In this document: piece by piece, positions 30,065 to 36,986 of the stretch
Layout of the letters: each line of letters opens with the position of its first letter
Position numbering within the stretch: the first letter of the stretch is position 1
NCBI GenBank assembly: GCA_947626105.1
Contig: CANQQY010000003.1
Location: forward strand, 1 to 64,000
Direction of reading: 5' to 3'
Source: an uncultured Clostridia bacterium
GTDB taxonomy: Bacteria; Bacillota; Clostridia; Christensenellales; Borkfalkiaceae
Length of the DNA stretch: 64,000 nucleotides
Translations under genes and position numbers: made by a program
The notes under the pieces: generated by a model
The model's database searches: none
What the model was told of the DNA's origin: nothing
Seen by the model: the letters and a program-made list of their open reading frames with translations, nothing else

Positions 30065-31789
30065 TTAAATTCTCTTGTCCTCGTGGTAGTGCGTGTGGAG
30101 GACTTTGTGCGCCTTCTCGCTGTTAGGGGCGCCGAAATATTCGTCATAGATCATCTTGATGACGGGCGTGTCGGCAGAGCGGCGGTATTCGTTCTTTGTA
30201 TCGCTCTTATAGAGCGCTTCCGCGCGCAGAGATTTGAGGTCGAGGGAATTGCGGATGCTGTCTGGAAGGGTGGGTTGTCCGCCGCCGTTCACGCAGCCGC
30301 CGGGGCACGCCATGATCTCAACGAAATCGTAGTGGCGGGTGCCGTTCTTCACGCCTTCGATGATCTCTTTCGCGTTCGCAAGTCCGCTTGCGACAGCGAC
30401 GCGGATCTCCTTCCCCGCGATCTTATAGGTAGCTTCCTTGATGGGAGTCGTGCCGCGCACTTCGTGGAAGTCGATAACTTCGAAATTGCCGTCGAGCAGC
30501 TTTGCGGCGACGCGGAGCGCCGCTTCCATCACGCCGCCCGTTGCGCCGAAGATGGTACCGCCGCCCGAGCAGGTCGCAAACGGGTTGTCGAACTCTTCTT
30601 CGGGCAGAGAATTGAAGTCGATGCCCGCCGTCTTGATCATGCGGGCGAGCTCCCTCGTCGTGAGGGCGGTATCGACTTCGCCGCCCATCTCCGGACGGGA
30701 TGCCTCGTACTTTTTCGCCGTGCAAGGGATCACGGAGACGACGTAGAGATCTTTGGGGTCGATCCCCATCTTCTCGCAGTAATATGTTTTGAGAAGCCCG
30801 CCGAACATCTCCTGCGGAGATTTGCAGGTGGAGAGGTGGGGGATCATCTCGGGATACTTCTGTTCCACAAACTTGACCCAACCGGGACAGCAGCTCGTGA
30901 ACATGGGCATCGTGCCGCCTGTCTGGATGCGGTTGAGAAGTTCGGTCGCCTCTTCCATAATGGTAAGGTCGGCGGTGACGTCCATGTTGAACACTTCCAC
31001 GTCCCCGAGCCGTCTGATCGCGGCGACCATCTTGCCCTCGACGTTGGTGCCGACGGGATTATCGAACGCCTCGCCGAGCGTCGCGCGGACGGACGGAGCG
31101 GTGAAGAAAACCACCTTCTTTTGAGGATTTGCGATGGCGTCCCAAACGTCGTCGACGGTGGTGCGCTCTTTGAGCGCGCCGACGGGGCAGGCAACGACGC
31201 ATTGGCCGCAGCCGACGCATACGGAGGACATCAGATCCATCTCGAACGCGCTGCCGACGTGGGCGTTATAGCCTCTCTGAATGGCGCCGATCGCGCCGAC
31301 CGCCTGTTTGTTGCACGCCGCAACGCAGCGCATGCAGTTGATGCACTTGTCTCTGTCGCGTACGACATAGGGGGCGGAGAAGTCGATGGGGTGGCGGGTA
31401 TCGTCGCTCGCAAAATATTGCGGATCGCAGTGATACTCGATGGAGAGCCGTTGCAGTTCGCAGTTGCCCGCTCTCTCGCAGGCGAGGCACTCCTTCTTAT
31501 GCTTCGAGAGCATGAGTTCGAGGGTCATTTTGCGGCTCTTTCTCACTTTCTCCGTATTTGTCTTGACTTCCATGCCCTCGGAAACGGGGTACACGCATGC
31601 GGCGACAAGCCCGCGCGCGCCCGTCGCTTCCACGAGGCACATACGGCAGGAGCCGACGCAGTTGACGTCCTTCAAATAGCAGAGGGTGGGAATGACGATA
31701 TTTGCCTGTCTCGCCGCGTCGAGGATGGTGGAACCCTCGGGCACGGTCACGGGAATATTATTGATTTTCAGATTGATCATGTTAGCCAT
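30065..31789 (-). CDS. hydA: [FeFe] hydrogenase catalytic subunit of a trimeric NAD(P)-linked enzyme
   Basis: The 574-residue protein has a 2Fe-2S domain (Cys37, 44, 48, 51), a His-Cys3 4Fe-4S site (His97, Cys101, 104, 110), and two 4Fe-4S motifs (from Cys149 and from Cys191). The H-cluster domain has L1 TSCCPGW at 298-304, L2 IPCTAKKYE at 354-362 and L3 EIMACPGGCVNGGGQP at 491-506. L2 usually starts with Met near the active-site iron; here it is Ile354. The segment FATCSGGGTIFGATGG is also unusual. It makes or uses H2 and, with HydB and HydC, probably performs electron bifurcation between ferredoxin and NADH. Start follows GAGGTG; last gene of the operon. Confidence 0.93.
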   Translation of the reverse strand: MANMINLKINNIPVTVPEGSTILDAARQANIVIPTLCYLKDVNCVGSCRMCLVEATGARGLVAACVYPVSEGMEVKTNTEKVRKSRKMTLELMLSKHKKECLACERAGNCELQRLSIEYHCDPQYFASDDTRHPIDFSAPYVVRDRDKCINCMRCVAACNKQAVGAIGAIQRGYNAHVGSAFEMDLMSSVCVGCGQCVVACPVGALKERTTVDDVWDAIANPQKKVVFFTAPSVRATLGEAFDNPVGTNVEGKMVAAIRRLGDVEVFNMDVTADLTIMEEATELLNRIQTGGTMPMFTSCCPGWVKFVEQKYPEMIPHLSTCKSPQEMFGGLLKTYYCEKMGIDPKDLYVVSVIPCTAKKYEASRPEMGGEVDTALTTRELARMIKTAGIDFNSLPEEEFDNPFATCSGGGTIFGATGGVMEAALRVAAKLLDGNFEVIDFHEVRGTTPIKEATYKIAGKEIRVAVASGLANAKEIIEGVKNGTRHYDFVEIMACPGGCVNGGGQPTLPDSIRNSLDLKSLRAEALYKSDTKNEYRRSADTPVIKMIYDEYFGAPNSEKAHKVLHTHYHEDKRI

Positions 31790-31800
31790 TGTCTGTCACC

Positions 31801-33714
31801 TCACTTTCTCTCAACTGCCTTGAACTTGCAGTTGCTCTGGCACACGCCGCACTTGATGCACTTTGTTTGGTCGATCGCCATGGAAGGGAGCTTGTGCCCG
31901 GGGGCGGTGTAATCTGTCTTGGAGATCGCCGAAACGGGGCAGTTCCTCGCGCAGAGGCCGCAGCCGATGCACTTCTCCTTGTCGATCGTGTAGCTCAAAA
32001 GCGCCTTGCACACGCCCGCGGTGCAGTGATGATTCTTGATATGATCCTCGTACTCGTTGCGGAAGTGGTGCAGGGTGGAGAGTACGGGGTTGGGCGCGGA
32101 TTGCCCCAAAGCGCAAAGAGAAGAGGACTTCATGTGCTCTGCGAGCGCTTCGATTTTTTCGATGTCACCCTCCTCGCCCTTGCCTTCGGTGATCTTGGTG
32201 AGCATGTCGAGAAGGCGCCTTGTGCCGATGCGGCAGGGGGTGCACTTCCCGCACGATTCGTCCGCCGTAAATTCAAGGTAGAACTTGGAAAGGTCGACCA
32301 TGCAGGTATCTTCGTCGAGGACGATGAGGCCGCCCGAGCCCATCATGGAGCCGATCGCAACCAAGTTGTCGAAGTCGATGGGGGTGTCGATGAGGTCGGC
32401 GGGGATACAGCCGCCCGAAGGGCCGCCCGTCTGCGCCGCCTTGAACTTCTTCCCGTTGGGAATGCCGCCGCCGATCTCTTCGATGATCTCGCGGAGCGTC
32501 GTGCCCATGGGGACTTCGACGAGGCCGACGTTGGTGATCTTGCCGCCGAGCGCAAAGACCTTGGTGCCCTTGCTCTTTTCGGTGCCGATCGAGGAATACC
32601 ACTTCGCCCCCTTCATGATGATGGGGTTGATGTTCGCCCATGTTTCGACGTTATTCAGAATGGTGGGCTTGCCGAAGAGACCCTTGACGGCGGGGAAAGG
32701 AGGACGGGGACGGGGTTCGCCGCGGTGACCTTCGATGGAAGTCATGAGCGCGGTCTCCTCGCCGCAGACGAACGCGCCCGCGCCGAGGCGGATGTCGATA
32801 TCGAAATCGAACCCGCTGTCCAAAATGTTCTTGCCGAGAAGGCCGTATTCATGCGCCTGCTTGATTGCGATCTTCAAGCGTTCGACGGCGATGGGGTACT
32901 CCGCACGGACGTAGATGTAGCCCTGATGTGCGCCGATCGCATAGCCCGCGATCGTCATCGCCTCCAAGACGCAGTGGGGGTCGCCTTCCAGAACGGAACG
33001 GTCCATGAACGCGCCGGGGTCGCCCTCGTCCGCGTTGCAGCAGACATATTTGACGTCGCCCGCGGAAGCCTTCGCGAAGCTCCACTTTCTGCCGGTGGGG
33101 AAACCTGCGCCGCCGCGGCCGCGGAGCCCCGAGTCGAGCACTTCTTTGATGACGTCGTCGGGCGACATTGTCGTGAGGACTTTTTCGACGGCGGCATAGT
33201 CGCCCGCCGCGATCGCTTCCTCGATGTCCTCCGCCGCGATCACGCCGCAGTTTCTGAGCGCGATACGCATTTGCTTCTTATAGAAAGGCGTCTCCGCGAA
33301 GGGGGTGATGGAGCCGTCGGTGTGGACGGTATCCTGATAGAGGAGCTCTTTGACGATCTCCCCGCCCGGGATGAGATGCTTTTTGACGACCGTTTCGACA
33401 TGTTCGGGGGTCATCTGCGCATAGAACGCGCCTTCGGGATAGACGATCATGATGGGGCCGAGGGTGCAGAGACCGAAGCAGCCCGTCTTGACGACGAGGA
33501 CGTCGTGGATATCGCACTCCGCCATCGTCTTTTCAAGATGTTCGATGACCTGTTTGGAGTGGGAGGAGGTGCAGCCCGTGCCGCCGCAGACGAGGACTTG
33601 CTTTCTGTACCCCGTGTGCTTCGCCATCTCTTCGGCCTGTTCCCGCACGAGGCGTCTTACGTCGATGAGTTGCTGTTTTTTTGCGCGGAGCGCGTCTAAT
33701 TCTTTGACAGTCAT
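31801..33714 (-). CDS. hydB: NADH-binding NuoF-like subunit of the bifurcating hydrogenase
   Basis: The 637-residue flavoprotein has four parts in order. A thioredoxin-like 2Fe-2S domain (CGGTGC ... CFGLC) comes first. The NuoF core follows, with GLRGRGGAGFPTGRKW, NADEGDPGAFMDR and GAGAFVCGEETAL for NADH and FMN. The C-terminal NuoF 4Fe-4S site is SCGKCTPCRIGTRRL. Two ferredoxin clusters (CIGCGLCARNCP and CIKCGVCQSNC) end the protein. This layout is typical of HydB/HndC. It exchanges electrons with NAD(P)H. ATG 33714 overlaps the hydC stop (ATGA) and has AAGGAGG upstream. Confidence 0.95.
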   Translation of the reverse strand: MTVKELDALRAKKQQLIDVRRLVREQAEEMAKHTGYRKQVLVCGGTGCTSSHSKQVIEHLEKTMAECDIHDVLVVKTGCFGLCTLGPIMIVYPEGAFYAQMTPEHVETVVKKHLIPGGEIVKELLYQDTVHTDGSITPFAETPFYKKQMRIALRNCGVIAAEDIEEAIAAGDYAAVEKVLTTMSPDDVIKEVLDSGLRGRGGAGFPTGRKWSFAKASAGDVKYVCCNADEGDPGAFMDRSVLEGDPHCVLEAMTIAGYAIGAHQGYIYVRAEYPIAVERLKIAIKQAHEYGLLGKNILDSGFDFDIDIRLGAGAFVCGEETALMTSIEGHRGEPRPRPPFPAVKGLFGKPTILNNVETWANINPIIMKGAKWYSSIGTEKSKGTKVFALGGKITNVGLVEVPMGTTLREIIEEIGGGIPNGKKFKAAQTGGPSGGCIPADLIDTPIDFDNLVAIGSMMGSGGLIVLDEDTCMVDLSKFYLEFTADESCGKCTPCRIGTRRLLDMLTKITEGKGEEGDIEKIEALAEHMKSSSLCALGQSAPNPVLSTLHHFRNEYEDHIKNHHCTAGVCKALLSYTIDKEKCIGCGLCARNCPVSAISKTDYTAPGHKLPSMAIDQTKCIKCGVCQSNCKFKAVERK

Positions 33715-34208
33715 TTGCTTGCCTCCTTGTACTGGTCGAGGATGCCCTTCACTTTATCGGGCGTGAGCTTGCCGTAGACCTCTTCGCCCACCATCATGAC
33801 GGGCGCAAGGCCGCACGCGCCGACGCAGCGGCAGCTGTCGATGGAGAAAAGCCCGTCCTCGGTGCATTCGCCGCACTTGATGCCGAGTTCTTTTTCGACC
33901 TCTTCGAGGATCTTGTCGGAGCCCTTGACGTAGCAGGCGGTGCCGAGGCACACGCTGATACGGTGTTTGCCCTTGGGTTTGAGAGAAAACTGCGAGTAGA
34001 AGGTAGCGACGCCGTACACCTCCGAGAGGGAAATGCCGAGCCCCTCCGCAATTTTCTTTTGAACGGGCATCGGCAAATACCCGTAGATCGCCTGTGCTTC
34101 CTGCAAAATGTGCATGAGGCAACCGGGCGTCGAGCGCGATGCTTCGATGACGGCTTCAAGAGCTTGCTCTTGTTCCGCCGTTCCGCATTTCGCTTCACAG
34201 TGTTCCAT
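33711..34208 (-). CDS. hydC: NuoE-like 2Fe-2S subunit of the bifurcating hydrogenase
   Basis: The 165-residue thioredoxin-like ferredoxin has four cluster ligands in CLGTACYVKGS and CRCVGACGLAP. The helical N-terminal part includes LMHILQEAQAIYGYLP. ATG 34208 is chosen because AAGGAGG lies just upstream. The frame is open further, but that part is the 5' leader. It is the first gene of hydC-hydB-hydA. The leader contains a hairpin (AGGCTTCC with GGGAGCCT, about 34232-34259) but no T tract. Confidence 0.93.
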   Translation of the reverse strand: MEHCEAKCGTAEQEQALEAVIEASRSTPGCLMHILQEAQAIYGYLPMPVQKKIAEGLGISLSEVYGVATFYSQFSLKPKGKHRISVCLGTACYVKGSDKILEEVEKELGIKCGECTEDGLFSIDSCRCVGACGLAPVMMVGEEVYGKLTPDKVKGILDQYKEASK

Positions 34209-34281
34209 ACCAACCTCCTTAAAGTTATCTTTCGAGGCTCCCGTTTCCGAAAAAGGAAGCCTGCGGATTTTTTGCATGTGT

Positions 34282-34310
34282 ATTATAACATACTCCGATT
34301 TATTTTTCAA
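34282..34310 (-). promoter_or_regulatory. promoter of the hydrogenase operon
   Basis: On the minus strand, TTGAAA (complement of 34305-34310) and TATAAT (complement of 34282-34287) are 17 bases apart. This gives a leader of about 65 bases before hydC. No Rex-like palindrome was recognised. Confidence 0.75.
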
Positions 34311-34374
34311 CCTGTTTTCGCCATTTGACTGAAATTGTCGAAGATTTTATTGTTTGGCAGTTTTTAGGTGGGAT

Positions 34375-34474
34375 TGTGTCTCCCTCCCCCTCGAGGGGGA
34401 GCCAAGGAACGGGGCAGCAAGGAACCCCTTTCCCCTGCGGGGACTTCCCCTAAGAGGGGCAGCGAGGGGCGGGG
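34375..34474 (+). repeat. short mosaic repeat block 5
   Basis: GC-rich palindromic modules (CCCTCGAGGGGGAGCCAAGG, CTTCCCCTAAGAGGGGCAGC) identical in kind to those near 11.6, 44.2 and 59.9 kb fill the gap downstream of ridA. Confidence 0.7.
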
Positions 34475-34846
34475 TCAAAGCTCGGCGATGCACTCCACTT
34501 CCGCGAGGACGTTTTTGGGGAGCGTTTTCACCGCGACGCAGCTCCTTGCGGGCTTTTCGGTGAAATACTGCGCATAGACCGCGTTGAATGCGGCAAAATC
34601 GCCCATATCCGCGAGAAAACAGGTGGTTTTGACGACCTTTTCAAGCCCCGTCCCCGCCGCTTCGAGCACCGCTTTCAGATTCTTGCAGATCCGCTCCGTC
34701 TGCGCCTCGATATCGCCTTCCACGATTTCGCCCGTCGCGGGGTCGATGGGGATCTGCCCCGAAGTAAAGAGGAAATTTCCGACGCGCACTGCCTGTGAGT
34801 AGGGCCCGATCGCCGCGGGCGCCTTTTCCGTGTGAATTTTCTGCAT
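34475..34846 (-). CDS. ridA: RidA-family enamine/imine deaminase
   Basis: The 123-residue protein of the YjgF/YER057c family has the signature region [18 protein letters not shown] at the N-terminus. Its C-terminal motif is [21 protein letters not shown], containing the Arg and Glu that bind the substrate carboxylate. It hydrolyses reactive 2-aminoacrylate and 2-iminobutyrate formed by PLP enzymes. It lies 18 bases downstream of threonine ammonia-lyase, which produces 2-iminobutyrate, so the pairing is functionally coherent. ATG follows AAGGAGAC. Confidence 0.93.
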   Translation of the reverse strand: MQKIHTEKAPAAIGPYSQAVRVGNFLFTSGQIPIDPATGEIVEGDIEAQTERICKNLKAVLEAAGTGLEKVVKTTCFLADMGDFAAFNAVYAQYFTEKPARSCVAVKTLPKNVLAEVECIAEL

Positions 34847-34864
34847 ATCATGTCTCCTTTTGGG

Positions 34865-36058
34865 TTATGAAATTTTGAATCCAGCCTCTTTGAACGCCTT
34901 GCGGATATGGTCGATGTGGGCAAAGTCCCGCGTCTCCATTTCGATGCGTACGAAACAGCCGATGATGCCGTTTTCGCTCGCGTGTTCGTGGTGTACGCTC
35001 GTGATGTTCGCCCCGCATTCCGCAATGATCCCCGTGACCCGTACGAGCTGCCCCGGCTGGTCGGCAAGTTCGATATTGAGCGTGCACTTCCTGCCCGACA
35101 TCAGGAGCCCTCTGTCGATGATGCGGGAGAGGATGGTGACGTCGATGTTGCCGCCCGAGACGACGCAGCACACCCGTTTCCCTTTCAGTTCGGGGAGTTT
35201 CCCCGCTAAGATCGCCGCGACGGGCGTTGCGCCCGCTCCCTCGGCAACCATCTTTTCCCGCTCCAACAGGGCGAGGATGGCGCGGGCGATCTCCTCATCC
35301 GAGACGGTGACGATCCCGTTCACATATCGCTTGCAATAGTCGTAAGTATATTTCCCGGGCTGTTTTACCGCGATGCCGTCCGCGATCGTCGAGACGGAAG
35401 AAAGCGCCCCGATCCTGCCGTCGCGGAGCGCATTGAGCATGGAGGGCGCGCCCGCCGCCTGAACGCCGTACACCTTGACGTGCGGCGCGACGGACTTGAT
35501 CGCAAAGGCGACGCCCGAGATGAGCCCGCCGCCCCCCACGGGTACGACGACCGCGTCGACGCCTTCGAGCTGTTCTATGATTTCCAGCCCCACGGTGCCC
35601 TGCCCCGCGATGACGTCCTCGTCGTCGAAGGGGTGGATGAAGGTATATCCGCGCTCCTTTTGCAACTGTACGGCACGGGCATAGGCGTCGTCGTACACTC
35701 CCGGCACGAGGCAGACGTCCGCGCCGTACCCCTTGGTCGCTTCCACCTTGGAAATGGGCGCGCCCGCGGGCAGACAGATGAGTGAACGGATATGATTTTT
35801 GGTCGCCGCGAGGGCCACCCCTTGGGCATGGTTGCCCGCGGAGCAGGCAATGACGCCCCGCGCCTTCTCTTCTTCGGAGAGGCGGGAGATCTTGTAATAG
35901 GCGCCGCGGAGCTTGAAAGAACCCGTCGTTTGCAGGTTCTCCGTCTTTAAGAAGAGCTCGTATTCGTCGGTGAGCCTTGCCGCGCGGATGACGTCCGTCT
36001 TATGGACGGCTTGGGATAAGACGCGCTGTGCGTCCCGTAATTTTTCAAGTGTGAGCAT
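34865..36058 (-). CDS. ilvA: threonine ammonia-lyase with ACT domain
   Basis: The 397-residue PLP enzyme converts threonine to 2-oxobutyrate. The PLP lysine is Lys49 in TTGSFKLRGA. The phosphate-binding glycine loop is PVGGGGLISG near 183. A C-terminal ACT domain (about 325-397, LNIELADQPGQLVRVTGIIAE) suggests allosteric control. The length fits the short TdcB/IlvA form with one ACT domain. No other isoleucine genes are adjacent, so a biosynthetic or catabolic role is open. Transcribed with ridA from a consensus promoter. Confidence 0.92.
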   Translation of the reverse strand: MLTLEKLRDAQRVLSQAVHKTDVIRAARLTDEYELFLKTENLQTTGSFKLRGAYYKISRLSEEEKARGVIACSAGNHAQGVALAATKNHIRSLICLPAGAPISKVEATKGYGADVCLVPGVYDDAYARAVQLQKERGYTFIHPFDDEDVIAGQGTVGLEIIEQLEGVDAVVVPVGGGGLISGVAFAIKSVAPHVKVYGVQAAGAPSMLNALRDGRIGALSSVSTIADGIAVKQPGKYTYDYCKRYVNGIVTVSDEEIARAILALLEREKMVAEGAGATPVAAILAGKLPELKGKRVCCVVSGGNIDVTILSRIIDRGLLMSGRKCTLNIELADQPGQLVRVTGIIAECGANITSVHHEHASENGIIGCFVRIEMETRDFAHIDHIRKAFKEAGFKIS

Positions 36059-36086
36059 AGTCGGTTTCCCTTTGAAAGATGATATT

Positions 36087-36149
36087 ATTATAGACCCGAA
36101 AATTCATACTGTCAAGTCTATTGACAGAAAGTTCATATTGTGATATAAT
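36087..36149. promoter_or_regulatory. divergent promoters with palindromic -35 boxes
   Basis: Minus strand: TTGACA (complement of 36110-36115), spacer 17, TATAAT (complement of 36087-36092), driving ilvA-ridA. Plus strand: TTGACA (36121-36126), spacer 17, TATAAT (36144-36149), driving the GH16 gene. The two -35 boxes form CTGTCAA-N5-TTGACAG. A shared regulator or polymerase competition is likely. Confidence 0.8.
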
Positions 36150-36156
36150 GCGGAAA

Positions 36157-36969
36157 ATGGAAAAGAGATCGGGAGCGCATACTGCGATCGTCCTCTCCCT
36201 GCTCCTCTGTATGCTTACGGGTTGCACATTCGGGAGGGGCGCGGAACAGGGCGCGGAAAACGCGGACGAACCCCCTGCTTCGGACGGGGAAACACAGGGC
36301 GGGAGACACCCTTCCGCCGAAGGATTGCCCGGGCGGCTGACGCCCGAGGAGGACAAGATCTATCTTAGCGGCGGCGCGGAAGGGTTTTATAGTTCCAACG
36401 GCTACTCCAACGGGGATCCGTTCAATTGCGTGTGGCGGTCGGACTGCGTGCGCTTTGAAGGCGGCGCGATGCACATGAGCGTCCGAAGAGAGGGCGGCGG
36501 CTTCGCGGGCGCGGAGTACCGCTCGCGGGGCTATTATTCATATGGTTTTTATTCCGTCTCTATGAAGGCGGCGAAGTGCTCGGGGGTCATCTCTTCCTTC
36601 TTCACCTATACGGGGCACCCGTGGGACGAGATCGACTTCGAATTTTTGGGGAAGGATACCACCGAGATCCAGCTCAACTATTACACGAAAGGGCAGGGCG
36701 GGCACGAATATCTGTACAAACTCGGCTTTGACGGCGCAGAGGACTTCCACGAGTACGGTTTTTTATGGCTGCCCGACTCCATCACATGGTATGTGGACGG
36801 CATGCCCGTATACCGTGCAACGGAAAATATCCCTACGACAGAAACGCAGATCATGATGAACGTATGGAATTGTAAGGGGATCGACGGTTGGAGCGGCGCT
36901 TTTGACGAAAGTTCGCTGCCCGCGACCGCCTCTTACCAATGGATCGGCTATTCGCCTTATCAGGCGTAA
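36157..36969 (+). CDS. GH16 beta-glucanase lipoprotein
   Basis: The 270-residue lipoprotein has a signal peptide with lipobox LTGC (Cys23). The jelly-roll GH16 domain carries the catalytic motif DEIDFEF with nucleophile Glu158, Asp160 and acid/base Glu162, and aromatic subsites (ITWYVDGMPVYR). It should cleave mixed-linkage or beta-1,3-glucans outside the cell. The ATG at 36157 lies eight bases after the -10 box, so the mRNA is leaderless or nearly so. An ATG at 36148 is inside the -10. The next gene, a larger GH16 protein, starts 17 bases later and is probably co-transcribed. Confidence 0.9.
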   Translation: MEKRSGAHTAIVLSLLLCMLTGCTFGRGAEQGAENADEPPASDGETQGGRHPSAEGLPGRLTPEEDKIYLSGGAEGFYSSNGYSNGDPFNCVWRSDCVRFEGGAMHMSVRREGGGFAGAEYRSRGYYSYGFYSVSMKAAKCSGVISSFFTYTGHPWDEIDFEFLGKDTTEIQLNYYTKGQGGHEYLYKLGFDGAEDFHEYGFLWLPDSITWYVDGMPVYRATENIPTTETQIMMNVWNCKGIDGWSGAFDESSLPATASYQWIGYSPYQA

Positions 36970-36986
36970 AATAAAGGAGGGAAACT

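Noticed and set aside
30056-33699. Long plus-strand ORFs opposite hydA and hydB
   Set aside because: They are shadows caused by high GC and codon bias. The minus-strand proteins carry all hydrogenase motifs.
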